From: an uncultured Pseudomonadota bacterium
Lineage (GTDB): Bacteria; Pseudomonadota; Gammaproteobacteria; Steroidobacterales; Steroidobacteraceae
Direction of reading: 5' to 3'
DNA length: 39,860 nt
Assembly: GCA_903908265.1 (NCBI GenBank)
Contig: CAIVRI010000044.1
Coordinates: 1 to 39,860 of the forward strand
Shown: positions 7,987-17,053 of the stretch, piece after piece
Layout of the letters: each line of letters starts with the position of its first letter
Numbering within the stretch: the first letter of the stretch is position 1
The notes under the pieces: generated by a model
Database searches by the model: none
Seen by the model: the letters and a program-made list of their open reading frames with translations, nothing else
What the model was told of the DNA's origin: nothing
Position numbers and translations under genes: made by a program

Positions 7987-9435
7987 ATGCTCACCACCGA
8001 ACAGGACGTGATCATCCTCGGCGCCGGCCTCTCAGGCATTGCGATGGGCATCGCGCTGCGGCGTGTAAACCGCCACAACTTCTTGATTTTGGAGGAAGCC
8101 CAAGGTGTCGGTGGCACGTGGTGGCACAATCGTTACCCTGGTGCCCAGTGTGACGTCCCTTCGCATCTCTACAGTTTCTCATTCGCGCCCAACCCGAACT
8201 GGTCGCACCGTTACACGCGCGGCGACGAGATCCAGCGCTACGCGGAGTCTTGTGTAGACCAATTCGGTCTGCGACCCCACCTGCGTCTAGGCACACGGAT
8301 CGATTCAGCGCACTTTGACGAGCAAACACAGCGTTGGACGATCACTACAGACTCCGGTCAGCAACTAGTGGCACGGCACTTCATCGTCAGCATGGGCCCC
8401 TTACATCGGCCGCGGCTGCCCGCGGGTATCGAGGCGTTCACAGGCCCAATTCTGCACACCGCCCGCTGGGACGCGACAATTGATTATGCCGGGCACACCG
8501 TCGCAGTTATCGGTACCGCGGCAAGCGCCGTCCAGCTAGTGCCGGCCATCGTCGCAAGCTGTGGCCAAGTCGAAGTCTTTCAACGAACCCCCTCGTGGAT
8601 TGTCCCCCGGGGTGATCGGCCATACAGTGCACGCGAACAGCGTTGGCTACGCATACCCTGGGTCGCGCGACTCTATAGATCCGCGCTGTATGTCGGGGCA
8701 GAGGCAATCTTTCCAGCCTTTAGGCGGCTGGGGTGGATGCATAAGCTCATGCAATGGGTCGCGCGGCACCACTTGCACCAGAGCGTGCCTGCCTCCGCAC
8801 TCCGAGATCGACTGACGCCGAACTATCCGATGGGCTGCAAACGGATTCTGCTATCCGATACGTTTTACCCGGCTCTCCAGCAACCGCACGTCACGCTACA
8901 TGGCGCAGCGTCAGCGTTTGCGGCTGACGCGATTATCGACGAAGACGGCCAGCGCATTCCCATAGACCTCATCGTCTGCGCAACCGGATTCGATACGCTC
9001 GCCCCGCTAGGATCGCTGCAAATCCATGGTCTGGAAGGTCTCTCGCTGACCCAACGATGGTCAGCAGGGCCAGAGGCGTACCGCGGCACCGTCGTCGATG
9101 GATTTCCAAATCTGTGGTTACTGCTCGGCCCGAACACCGGAACCGGACATACTTCGGTCCTGATTCCGATCGAAGCGCAGGTGCGCTACATCGTTGACTG
9201 TCTCGATGAATTAGATCGGCGCGGTGCGCAAGCGATGGCTATACAGCCAGCCGTTTTGCGCCAGCATAACGAGGCACTGCAGCGACGACTAGCCCGTACG
9301 GTCTGGGCATCCCCCGGCTGCAACAGCTGGTACAAGACTGCCGACGGTCGCGTGCTCGGCACTTATCCGGGTTTCATCACCCAGTTCAGCCTTTCGATGC
9401 GAAAACCGAAATTCGCCGACTATCACTACAGCTGA
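7987..9435 (+). CDS. Flavin-containing / Baeyer-Villiger-type monooxygenase
   Basis: FAD- and NADPH-dependent class B monooxygenase that would insert oxygen next to a ketone or oxidise N/S heteroatoms. Seen: FAD Rossmann motif GAGLSG near residue 12, GVGGTWWHNRYPGAQCDVPSH typical of Baeyer-Villiger enzymes, the fingerprint F-x-G-x3-H-T-x2-W-D (FTGPILHTARWD), an NADPH site reading VIGTAASAVQ in which the usual third glycine position is Ala, and CATGFDT near the end. 482 aa. It starts 11 bases after the hydantoinase-like gene and is followed 28 bases later by an alpha/beta hydrolase; monooxygenase-hydrolase pairs often open a ketone through an ester, which fits but is not proven here. Confidence 0.9.
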   Translation: MLTTEQDVIILGAGLSGIAMGIALRRVNRHNFLILEEAQGVGGTWWHNRYPGAQCDVPSHLYSFSFAPNPNWSHRYTRGDEIQRYAESCVDQFGLRPHLRLGTRIDSAHFDEQTQRWTITTDSGQQLVARHFIVSMGPLHRPRLPAGIEAFTGPILHTARWDATIDYAGHTVAVIGTAASAVQLVPAIVASCGQVEVFQRTPSWIVPRGDRPYSAREQRWLRIPWVARLYRSALYVGAEAIFPAFRRLGWMHKLMQWVARHHLHQSVPASALRDRLTPNYPMGCKRILLSDTFYPALQQPHVTLHGAASAFAADAIIDEDGQRIPIDLIVCATGFDTLAPLGSLQIHGLEGLSLTQRWSAGPEAYRGTVVDGFPNLWLLLGPNTGTGHTSVLIPIEAQVRYIVDCLDELDRRGAQAMAIQPAVLRQHNEALQRRLARTVWASPGCNSWYKTADGRVLGTYPGFITQFSLSMRKPKFADYHYS

Positions 9436-9463
9436 TGCAGGCCTTCGGTCCGGCTCACGCGGG

Positions 9464-10378
9464 ATGACTTTGATGACTCACCGACTCGCGCATTTTTGGA
9501 TGGCCGTGGAGCGACTTCGCAGCGGCTTGCGGCAACGTACGGTGTGCATTGCCGGATGCAAGAGCCCCTACCTGGAAGGGGGGGCCGGTCCTACGTTGAT
9601 CCTGATACACGGCTTCGGCGGCGACAGCTATAGCTTCATCCGAGTCGCCGCACACCTACGCCGCCGTTTCAGAGTCCTCATACCCGACCTGCCTGGATTT
9701 GGTGGTGCCACCCGGGATCCCGCCGTACGCCATGATATGCACAGTCAAGCGCGCCATCTGACGGACTTCATGGACGCTCTGGGGCTCAAAACCGCCCATA
9801 TCGGCGGCAATTCAATGGGCGGCTTTGTCGCGTCCCAACTGGCCATCGATCACCCAACCCGCGTGCAATCTCTTTGGCTGCTCGATGCGTTGGGCTGTCC
9901 GGCAGCGCGAGAATCCGAAATGTTTCGCGAATTCGTTACCACTGGGCGCCTCGCGCTGATCATTCGAACAGACGCTGACTACGATCAATTAATCGGAATG
10001 GTGTCCGCCAAAAAATTATTGCTACCGCGTTCAGTGCGCCGCATGCTCGCCGACCGCGCCAAACAGGACGCGGACCTGCACAGCGCGATTGCAGAGGAAT
10101 TAGCCGAAAAAGTCCCTACACTCACCGAACAACACGCCCACACACAGGTGCCAACCCTACTGGTCTGGGGCGCACTCGATCGCATTCTTAGCCCCAGCTG
10201 CATCCCCGAGCAACAGGCGGTCTTCCCGAACCATGCGGTCATCGTCATGGAAGGCATTGGTCACCTACCGATGCTCGAAAGCCCACGGACCGCGGCGCTC
10301 GATTACCTGTCTTTTTTCGATTCGCGCGTCGCAACAGTCGGCGGTGCCTCCAGAGCAGACTCCAGCTCAACGAATTGA
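9464..10378 (+). CDS. Alpha/beta hydrolase (esterase-like)
   Basis: Alpha/beta-fold hydrolase with oxyanion-hole motif LIHGFGGDS, nucleophile elbow GNSMGG (Ser), acid residue in LLVWGALDRIL, and catalytic His in EGIGHLPMLESP. 304 aa. No clear signal peptide, so probably cytosolic. It is the last gene of the plus-strand run and, given the monooxygenase just before it, may cleave the ester or lactone product; this is inference. Its last 76 bases are shared with the 3' end of the convergent deacetylase gene. Start at ATG 9464; a second ATG at 9473 is possible. Confidence 0.9.
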   Translation: MTLMTHRLAHFWMAVERLRSGLRQRTVCIAGCKSPYLEGGAGPTLILIHGFGGDSYSFIRVAAHLRRRFRVLIPDLPGFGGATRDPAVRHDMHSQARHLTDFMDALGLKTAHIGGNSMGGFVASQLAIDHPTRVQSLWLLDALGCPAARESEMFREFVTTGRLALIIRTDADYDQLIGMVSAKKLLLPRSVRRMLADRAKQDADLHSAIAEELAEKVPTLTEQHAHTQVPTLLVWGALDRILSPSCIPEQQAVFPNHAVIVMEGIGHLPMLESPRTAALDYLSFFDSRVATVGGASRADSSSTN

Positions 10379-11007
10379 TAGCCTCGGCTCTCTAGGCCAT
10401 CAATCAGGGCAGGCAATGCCTCTGCCGTATGCCAGCCTCGGCCATTAATGTGCAGAATCAAGATGTCTCCAGGGCGCGTCCGCTCGTTGGTCTGGCTGAC
10501 CAATTGCCCTGCATCAATCGCTCGGGCAGGGTCACCCTCGGCCCAGCGCCAATGGACAATCCGATGCCCGGTGGCCCCAACTACGGCGACCACACGGTCG
10601 TCAGCATAACCGCCTGGGAATCGAAACAACGTGGGCTTGCGGCCCGTCACGCGCTCAATCTCCTGATCGGCAAGAGCGACCTCACGCACGATGTCGTCAT
10701 CACTTAAGAGCCGGAAGTCAGCTGGATGACTCCAGGAATGATTCTCGATATGCACGCCAGGCAACTTAGAGAGCGTAGCGATCATCGCCGCGTTGTCACG
10801 AACGAAGCGTCCGCTCGCAAATACCGTGAATGGCAGCGGATGCGCCCGTAACACGCGCAAAATTCCCTCATCGAAGTGCATCGTTCGTCCGGCTTGGCAA
10901 GCATCAAAAGTCAGAGCCACGACCGGCGCTCGCGTTGGAATGCGAGTCACAATATCTGCCAACTCCGACGTCGGGGCCGCCAGCAAGAGCAGCAAGGATG
11001 AAATCAC
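10303..11007 (-). CDS. NodB-type polysaccharide deacetylase, exported
   Basis: Carbohydrate esterase 4 (NodB homology) enzyme that removes N-acetyl groups from glycans, with a hydrophobic N-terminus suggesting export. Seen: ALTFDACQAG (motif 1, where the usual TFDD reads TFDA), ENHSWSHP (metal-binding H-x3-H), FRFPGGYAD (motif 3), HWRWAEGDP (motif 4) and ILILHING (motif 5). The start is placed at the GTG at 11005-11007, which overlaps the GNAT stop as GTGA and gives a signal-like start MISSLLLLLAAP; a GTG at 11028 is the alternative. Last gene of a three-gene operon. Converges with and overlaps the alpha/beta hydrolase by 76 bases. Catalytic Asp and His are present; the second metal Asp is not. 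Confidence 0.82.
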   Translation of the reverse strand: MISSLLLLLAAPTSELADIVTRIPTRAPVVALTFDACQAGRTMHFDEGILRVLRAHPLPFTVFASGRFVRDNAAMIATLSKLPGVHIENHSWSHPADFRLLSDDDIVREVALADQEIERVTGRKPTLFRFPGGYADDRVVAVVGATGHRIVHWRWAEGDPARAIDAGQLVSQTNERTRPGDILILHINGRGWHTAEALPALIDGLESRGYQFVELESALEAPPTVATRESKKDR

Positions 11008-11516
11008 GATGGCTTCCTGATCGCCCACTCATCCCGAAGGATGGACAGGATCAGGCGATCCACATAACGGCCATCGGGCATTTGGTAAGCCGCTCTCAGG
11101 ACGCCATCGACCGTCATGCCAGAGGCGCGATACGACGCAATCGCTCTCGGGTTGTGCACGAAGACGTCCAGCCAGATACGCGGCGCAGTAGTCTGTTCGA
11201 AAATCCAGTGAAAGGTCGCTGCGAGCAGCGCGCGTCCAAAACCAGCACCAGGACTGGTTACGCCGATCCGCTTGATTTTAGTTCCTTCGTGCTTATTCCC
11301 CATGGGCTGAAGAATTACAAAACCTTCCGGCATCTGGACTGATCGACCGCCGATCAAATAACAAGTATCCGCGGCGTTGCACGCGGCACGGTGTTGTTCT
11401 ATGGACCATTGCGCGATCAGGTTCTCGTATCCGGGCAAACGCTCCGTCGCGTGTACGAACTCCAGATCAGTTTCGCTGGCCCGCCAGAGCACACACGGCA
11501 CAGAAACTTGACTCAC
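11004..11516 (-). CDS. GNAT-family N-acetyltransferase
   Basis: Acetyl-CoA-dependent acyltransferase of the GNAT fold, 170 aa, cytosolic. Seen: central strand followed by the acetyl-CoA pyrophosphate loop in GAGFGRALLAATFHWIFE, then LDVFVHNPRAIASYRASGM, the usual beta5/alpha4 NxxAixxYxxxGF signature. Overlaps the upstream LOG gene by 4 bases (ATGA) and the downstream deacetylase start by GTGA, so the three are translationally coupled. The acceptor is unknown (small amine or protein N-terminus). Confidence 0.85.
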   Translation of the reverse strand: MSQVSVPCVLWRASETDLEFVHATERLPGYENLIAQWSIEQHRAACNAADTCYLIGGRSVQMPEGFVILQPMGNKHEGTKIKRIGVTSPGAGFGRALLAATFHWIFEQTTAPRIWLDVFVHNPRAIASYRASGMTVDGVLRAAYQMPDGRYVDRLILSILRDEWAIRKPS

Positions 11517-12067
11517 AACAACGCCTCTTCGATCGCGTCAACAGCCGCTTCGGGGGTCTCTACGACCATCCACAGCGGCTCTTTGATCGAAAGAAATCCT
11601 TCCCCGACAGCGGTTTCGAGCAGAGCCAACAACGGCGTATAAAAACCTTTGGTATTCACGATTACGATTGGATGACGATGCAGGCCGAGCTTGCGCAAGG
11701 TAATTGCTTCGAGCAACTCCTCGAAGGTGCCGGTGCCACCAGGCAGCGCGACCACTGCGATGCTGGACGCCAGCATCGCGTGTTTGCGTGTGCGCATATT
11801 GTCGACCACCCGCAATTCCGACAGGGACTCATGCGCGATTTCTAACCGTCGCAAGAAGTCCGGCAAGATACCAACGACCCGCCCACCACAGGACAGCGCC
11901 CCTGCCGCCAGCGCCCCCATCGTTCCCATGCGACTACCGCCGTACACCACGGCGAAGCCCCGTTGGGCCAACCGTTCCCCCAGACAGCGCGCCACGCGCA
12001 GATGCTCTGGATCCACCCCCGCGCTAGAAGCGCAGTAAACACAGACGGATCGCAGCAATTCGCTCAT
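11513..12067 (-). CDS. LOG-family nucleoside 5'-monophosphate phosphoribohydrolase
   Basis: LOG (LONELY GUY)/TIGR00730 protein, a Rossmann-fold enzyme that cleaves the N-glycosidic bond of (cytokinin-type or simple) nucleoside 5'-monophosphates. Seen: VCVYCASSAGVDPEH start, YGGSRMGTMGALA, MRTRKHAMLASS, and the family signature ALPGGTGTFEELLE (PGGxGTxxE), complete. The ATG at 12067 is chosen because the protein then begins directly at the first Rossmann strand; the frame is open further up. 184 aa, standard length. First gene of the LOG-GNAT-deacetylase operon, divergent from sdaA across 134 bases that must hold both promoters. The function in bacteria is probably nucleotide salvage. Confidence 0.9.
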   Translation of the reverse strand: MSELLRSVCVYCASSAGVDPEHLRVARCLGERLAQRGFAVVYGGSRMGTMGALAAGALSCGGRVVGILPDFLRRLEIAHESLSELRVVDNMRTRKHAMLASSIAVVALPGGTGTFEELLEAITLRKLGLHRHPIVIVNTKGFYTPLLALLETAVGEGFLSIKEPLWMVVETPEAAVDAIEEALL

Positions 12068-12201
12068 GACGGGTTCCACCGTGTCCAAAATCGACAACTG
12101 CGCTTCGGATGCGACCCTAGGGAGTTTATCTGCGACATCACAAGGAATACACCGCACTGGAAGGATTGCGAGCCGAAGTGGGCCGGGGTAAAACTAAGCC
12201 C

Positions 12202-13572
12202 ATGAGCTTAAGCGTACTCGACATCTTCAAGATTGGCATCGGTCCCTCTAGTTCTCACACCATGGGGCCGATGAATGCCGCCCTACGCTTCGTCGGGGAC
12301 CTCGTCTCCAACGGCCTACTGGTGAAAACCACCCGGGTGGGCGTCCAATTGTATGGGTCGCTAGCCCTCACCGGGCGCGGTCACTGTACGGACCTAGCGC
12401 TCCTCCTTGGCCTTGAGGGCCACGCACCCGATACGCTGGAGCCGTCAGCCGTAGAGCCGGCACTGCAGCGGATCCGCACTTCGCACCGTCTGCGTTTAGG
12501 CGGTTCGCACGAAATCGAATTTGATGAACCGCTGGATGTGCTGTGGCATCGCGATCAGAGCCTGCCCGGCCATTCGAATGGCATGCGCTTTACAGCGCTC
12601 GACGCCAACGGCGCGGTGATTACACGCGAAGAGTACTACTCGACCGGTGGCGGTTTTGTGGCACGCGCTGACGAAATTGACGTGACCCAGGACAACCCGC
12701 ACGCCACCGTCATACCCTACCCTTTCGGATCCGCCGAGGAACTTCTCGGCCGTGCGCGCGACACTGGTCTTGATTTGCACGAACTCGTCCTTGCCAATGA
12801 GGATGCATTCCGGCCACGCGCGCAAACACGCGCCGCCTTGGAGCAAATCTGGCAGGTCATGCAGTCTTGTATTGAACGCGGATTTAGTGCGCAAGGCATT
12901 CTCCCTGGCGTACTAAAGGTCCGCCGCCGCGCGCCAAAACTCTTCCGGCAACTGACTGAAGCACCTTCGACATCGCCAATGTTGGCCATGGATTGGGTCA
13001 ACGCATATGCGCTCGCCGTGAATGAAGAGAATGCGGCAGGCGGGCGGGTCGTCACTGCACCCACCAACGGTGCCGCTGGGATTATCCCCGCGGTTCTGAC
13101 CTACTACCGGCGCTTCGAGCCGGGTTCAAGCGAAGAAGGCGTTCTGCGGTTTCTATTAGTTGGCAGCGCGATTGGCATGCTCTATAAAAAGAACGCTTCG
13201 ATTTCCGGCGCCGAAATGGGCTGTCAGGGTGAGGTGGGGGTTGCCTGTTCAATGGCCGCCGGCGGCTTGGTCGCTGCGCTCAATGGCACCAACGAACAGA
13301 TTGAAAATGCCGCAGAAATCGGTATGGAGCACAACCTAGGTTTAACGTGCGATCCGATCGCCGGCCTAGTGCAAATTCCCTGCATCGAGCGTAATGCGAT
13401 GGGAGCGGTCAAAGCCATCAACGCGTCCAGGCTGGCAATGCGCGGTGACGGCACGCACAAGGTGAGCCTGGACCAGGTCATCGCCACCATGCGGCAAACG
13501 GGCATCGATATGTCGTCCATCTACAAGGAGACTTCTCAGGGCGGGCTCGCTGTCAACGTACCGGAGTGCTGA
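12202..13572 (+). CDS. sdaA: L-serine ammonia-lyase (L-serine dehydratase), iron-sulfur type
   Basis: Converts L-serine to pyruvate and ammonia with a [4Fe-4S] cluster. Single-chain SdaA: N-terminal beta domain opens with DIFKIGIGPSSSHTMGPM and the C-terminal alpha domain holds GAEMGCQGEVGVACSMAAGG, NLGLTCDPIAGLVQIPC and ERNAMGAVKA, including the three cluster cysteines (GCQGE, LTCDP, IPCIE). 456 aa, full length. The ATG at 12202 begins the family's MSLSVLDIFKIG; an earlier in-frame ATG at 12166 only adds a basic tail inside the promoter region. It converges with ppc, leaving 7 bases between stop codons. It feeds pyruvate next to the Entner-Doudoroff and PEP carboxylase genes. Confidence 0.96.
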   Translation: MSLSVLDIFKIGIGPSSSHTMGPMNAALRFVGDLVSNGLLVKTTRVGVQLYGSLALTGRGHCTDLALLLGLEGHAPDTLEPSAVEPALQRIRTSHRLRLGGSHEIEFDEPLDVLWHRDQSLPGHSNGMRFTALDANGAVITREEYYSTGGGFVARADEIDVTQDNPHATVIPYPFGSAEELLGRARDTGLDLHELVLANEDAFRPRAQTRAALEQIWQVMQSCIERGFSAQGILPGVLKVRRRAPKLFRQLTEAPSTSPMLAMDWVNAYALAVNEENAAGGRVVTAPTNGAAGIIPAVLTYYRRFEPGSSEEGVLRFLLVGSAIGMLYKKNASISGAEMGCQGEVGVACSMAAGGLVAALNGTNEQIENAAEIGMEHNLGLTCDPIAGLVQIPCIERNAMGAVKAINASRLAMRGDGTHKVSLDQVIATMRQTGIDMSSIYKETSQGGLAVNVPEC

Positions 13573-13579
13573 GCAAATT

Positions 13580-16300
13580 TCAGCCGGTCGCTTGCAGACC
13601 CTGGGCAATACCACTCGTTGAAGCCACCAGAGCCTCCAACAGCACTTTGTCTTCACGACCTGACTCACGCCAGCGCCGCAGCAGATCGATCTGCATAAGA
13701 TGCATCGGATCCACGTAAGGGTTGCGTAACTTCATACCGCGCTGTTGTGCCGGCTCGCCGTCGAGCAACCGATGCTCGCCCCGCAGCCGCAGAATCCACT
13801 GCTCTGTCCGCGCATGCTCAGCCAAAACGAGATCAAAAATTCCCTGCCGCTCAGGCGCCACTAAACCGCTATACCAACGCGCAATATCCATATCCGCGAC
13901 TGCCACAGCGAATTCCACTTCATCGATGAGCATGCCAAAAAAAGGCATATGCGCCATCATTTCTGCCAACACCTCTGTTCCGCCCGTTGCCGCGATGGCG
14001 TCTAGGCCGGAGCCGACCCCATACCAAGATGGCAGCAGGTGTCGACACTGACTCCATGCAAAAGCCCACGGCACCGTTCGGATGCCATCGATGCCATCAC
14101 CACCGCGTCGGGAGCTCGGCCGAGAACCGATCTGCATTCGCTCGATCACATCGATGGGGGAAACCTCCCGGAAATACTCCCAAAACCCCTTAGTGCCAAA
14201 AATGAGACGCCTGTAAGACACCTGACTGGCTTCGCTCAGTGTTTCAAGTACCTGCTGGTGCTGTGGGTCAACGTCCGGTCCACCTGGCTTTTGCGCAAGC
14301 CCTAGGATCGCAGCACTGCAAGCCTGCTCCAGCGTCCGCGTCGCCAAGGCCCGTAACGCATAGCCTTGATTGATTCCACTGCCCTGTTCCGTGACCCGCA
14401 GAACGCCATGAAAACTACCGGGAGCCGCGCCGCGAAGCAGGGTTGCAGTTCGGCTACCACCACGACTAGTTGCGCCACCACGACCATGGAAAGCGGTGAA
14501 CGTGATCCCCTCGCCACGACAAAGATCAGCGATTGATTTCTGCGCGCGATTCAAGAGCCAGCGCGCCATAATCACGCCACTTTCCTTATTACTTTCTCCA
14601 TAACCAAACATCACGACTTGTCGGTTGTCACGATGCTTGACGTGCTCTCGGTATAGCGGTTCAGCCAAGAGGCTGCGCATAATGGCTTCGCTATCGGCAA
14701 GCACACCGACCGTCTCAAACAGGGGCGCGACGTCCAGTAACGCCGCACCGGTTTTTTTGTCGATCATTTCGGCCCAGCGCGCGAGCAGAAGCACCGACAA
14801 AATATCCTCTACGCCCTGCACGCCATTGACGACATAGTCGCCCGTAGCCTCACGACCATACCGATGCCTTGCGTGGTAAAGTTGTTCGAAGACCGCCAAT
14901 GTTCGACGGCCCAGAGCATCTAGGACATAGCTTGGGCCTTCATCGCGCTCCAAGGCCCTACGAATCCGCTCGAGGCGTTCTTCTTGGGTGCGCTCTGCGA
15001 ATAAGTCATCGCCGAGCCCTTTGCCAACCACTGCTCGATGCACATCAGCATGTTGCCGGACGTCCAGCGTCGCTAAATGGAAGCCAAATGTTTCGATGCG
15101 TCGTAGCAGCCTGAAGACGTGAAATAGGCCTGCACGAGCCCCTTGATGCGCAGAGAGGCTGGCCACCATAAGCTGCACATCAGTTATCAGCTCTGCGGCG
15201 CTTTCGTAGTGGTGAGGGCGGCCCTCATAGGTATTGCGGAGCCTAGCGGAAATTTGCGCACAAAAATGCCGGTAAGGCATGCGGTCGTGACGCGCAGGCG
15301 CAGAGTCGGCTGACGTCAAGCCGATCCGAGTGTACTCATCAATGCGATGTTGTAAGGATGCTGAGATCCGGACGCGACTGGCGCTCTGCGAGAGCCGTTC
15401 ACCCAGGCGTTGCACTTCGAGAAAGTAGGCATTCACAATCACGAGATGCTGCCGTTGCAAGCTGTCTCGAATCGTTTTGGCGTTAATATCTGGCGCGCCA
15501 TCCATATCGCCACCAACCCAGGAACCGAACCGCACCAATCGCGGCAAGGACTGCGGCGTCACTTCCACACCGAAAGCGCGGGTCAACGACGCCGCGAGAT
15601 CTTCATAAAACGCCGGCACGATGGCGTAGAGCACTTCGGAGAGAAAATAAAGGACATGCTCACGCTCATCAGCGACCGTTAATCGTTCCCGCGGATGATC
15701 TTCGGTCTGCCAAAGTGAGGTCAGTTCCGTGCGAATTTGCTCCCAGTTCGCACGTTGCTCCCCAGGAACTAGCGTGGGATCGAGTCGATCGAGCAGTAGT
15801 TGGGCAACCCGCGCCTGCTTGCGCAAAATCGTGCGTCGGGTCGACTCCGTCGGGTGGGAGGTGAACACCGGATAGACGCTCAGTTGCTTGAGCAACTCCA
15901 TCACCGCCGGCAACGTCCAACCCGCCCGGCGCAAGCGGCTGAAGGCCTCATCGAGCCCACCCGGCTGCGCCGCAGTGGCGTCATTGAGATATTCCCGACG
16001 ACGACGGATCCTATGGACCTTCTCGGCCAGGTTGACGACCTGAAACCAGGTCGAAAACGCACGAACCAGATCCCGGGCTACCTCAGGGCCACGCGCTTGC
16101 GTGCGCGCTAAGAGCGCCTCAGCGCCCTCAGGGCCCCCTTCGCGACGGGCGATAGAGGCGACCCGATCTCCCTCGACTAGGTCGAAACAGACTTCCCCAC
16201 ACTGTTCCAGCAGGATTTCGCCAACCAGACCACCGAGCGCATGGACATCCTCTCGGAGTGGGGCATCCTTGGCGGGAAATTGAATATTCTGTCGATACAT
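13580..16300 (-). CDS. ppc: Phosphoenolpyruvate carboxylase (divergent type)
   Basis: Forms oxaloacetate from PEP and bicarbonate (anaplerosis). 906 aa, normal length. Seen: TSHPTESTRR with the catalytic His at residue 149, GSWVGGDMDGAPD, LDVRQHADVH, GYGESNKESG, FHGRGGATSRGG from residue 604, RVTEQGSGI, PWAFAWSQCRHLLPSWYG, LRNPYVDPMHLMQ, and the terminal GLQATG. Several positions differ from textbook PEPC: GGDRDGNP reads GGDMDGAP, GYSDSxKDAG reads GYGESNKESG, and GRGGxxGRGGGPT reads GRGGATSRGGSRT. Key His and Arg residues of the HPTE and GRGG loops remain. ATG at 16300, weak ribosome site. It lies 111 bases downstream of eda on the same strand and may share its transcript. Confidence 0.93.
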   Translation of the reverse strand: MYRQNIQFPAKDAPLREDVHALGGLVGEILLEQCGEVCFDLVEGDRVASIARREGGPEGAEALLARTQARGPEVARDLVRAFSTWFQVVNLAEKVHRIRRRREYLNDATAAQPGGLDEAFSRLRRAGWTLPAVMELLKQLSVYPVFTSHPTESTRRTILRKQARVAQLLLDRLDPTLVPGEQRANWEQIRTELTSLWQTEDHPRERLTVADEREHVLYFLSEVLYAIVPAFYEDLAASLTRAFGVEVTPQSLPRLVRFGSWVGGDMDGAPDINAKTIRDSLQRQHLVIVNAYFLEVQRLGERLSQSASRVRISASLQHRIDEYTRIGLTSADSAPARHDRMPYRHFCAQISARLRNTYEGRPHHYESAAELITDVQLMVASLSAHQGARAGLFHVFRLLRRIETFGFHLATLDVRQHADVHRAVVGKGLGDDLFAERTQEERLERIRRALERDEGPSYVLDALGRRTLAVFEQLYHARHRYGREATGDYVVNGVQGVEDILSVLLLARWAEMIDKKTGAALLDVAPLFETVGVLADSEAIMRSLLAEPLYREHVKHRDNRQVVMFGYGESNKESGVIMARWLLNRAQKSIADLCRGEGITFTAFHGRGGATSRGGSRTATLLRGAAPGSFHGVLRVTEQGSGINQGYALRALATRTLEQACSAAILGLAQKPGGPDVDPQHQQVLETLSEASQVSYRRLIFGTKGFWEYFREVSPIDVIERMQIGSRPSSRRGGDGIDGIRTVPWAFAWSQCRHLLPSWYGVGSGLDAIAATGGTEVLAEMMAHMPFFGMLIDEVEFAVAVADMDIARWYSGLVAPERQGIFDLVLAEHARTEQWILRLRGEHRLLDGEPAQQRGMKLRNPYVDPMHLMQIDLLRRWRESGREDKVLLEALVASTSGIAQGLQATG

Positions 16301-16411
16301 AATGACGGCCCGCTGAACGCGTTCGGCCGTGCCATCTTAGCAGGCAGACGCCCAAACTGGGCCGTCCGCGCCAATCCCGACGTTGCTGCGTAAAGAACCC
16401 TGCCGAGGGGG

Positions 16412-17053
16412 TTAACCACGCCGCAGCAGCATTGCCTCACGGGCGCGGGCCGTAATGCCGACAAAATCGCCGCTGCGTATTGCCTCCGCGGTGGCGACGG
16501 AGGACATGCCCACACACAGCACATTGGGCAATGCGAGGTAATCCGGCGCCGTCCGATGATCAATGCCGCCCGTAGGGCAAAACCGGACCTGCGGGAAGAC
16601 GGAGGCAAAGTCCTTGAGCAACGCCGCACCACCGCTACGAGCCGCCGGAAAGAACTTCAAGGTATCAAGGCCGACCTCGAGCGCTGCCATGACTTCGGTC
16701 GCCGTAATCACACCAGGCAACAGCGGAACCCCGAGTGCAGCCCCGGCCAGACACAGGCTACGTGAGAAACCCGGCGAAACGATGAATTGACTACCTGCCC
16801 GTACCGCAGCCTGCAGTTGGGCCTCATTCAGCACGGTGCCGGCACCCACGATAGCCTCGGGGACCGCCGCACGCATGGCCGCAATCGCTTCCAGGGCAGC
16901 TGGCGTGCGCAGGGTCACCTCCAGCACGCGCAAGCCCCCCGCTACCAGCGCACGCGCCAATGGTGCGGCATGGCGCACGTCATCAATGACGATGACCGGA
17001 ATGACCGGCGCCAGTTCCAGCACTGCGCGGACTCCGACTTTGCTTAAAGACAT
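16412..17053 (-). CDS. eda: 2-dehydro-3-deoxy-6-phosphogluconate (KDPG) aldolase
   Basis: Class I aldolase splitting KDPG into pyruvate and glyceraldehyde 3-phosphate, the last Entner-Doudoroff step. Seen: VIPVIVIDD start, [13 protein letters not shown] (catalytic Glu), [33 protein letters not shown], Schiff-base Lys in DTLKFFPA, and FCPTGGI phosphate site. 213 aa, full length. The ATG at 17053 lies inside the edd end (10-base overlap), so translation is coupled. Expected to be under HexR control with edd. Confidence 0.96.
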   Translation of the reverse strand: MSLSKVGVRAVLELAPVIPVIVIDDVRHAAPLARALVAGGLRVLEVTLRTPAALEAIAAMRAAVPEAIVGAGTVLNEAQLQAAVRAGSQFIVSPGFSRSLCLAGAALGVPLLPGVITATEVMAALEVGLDTLKFFPAARSGGAALLKDFASVFPQVRFCPTGGIDHRTAPDYLALPNVLCVGMSSVATAEAIRSGDFVGITARAREAMLLRRG

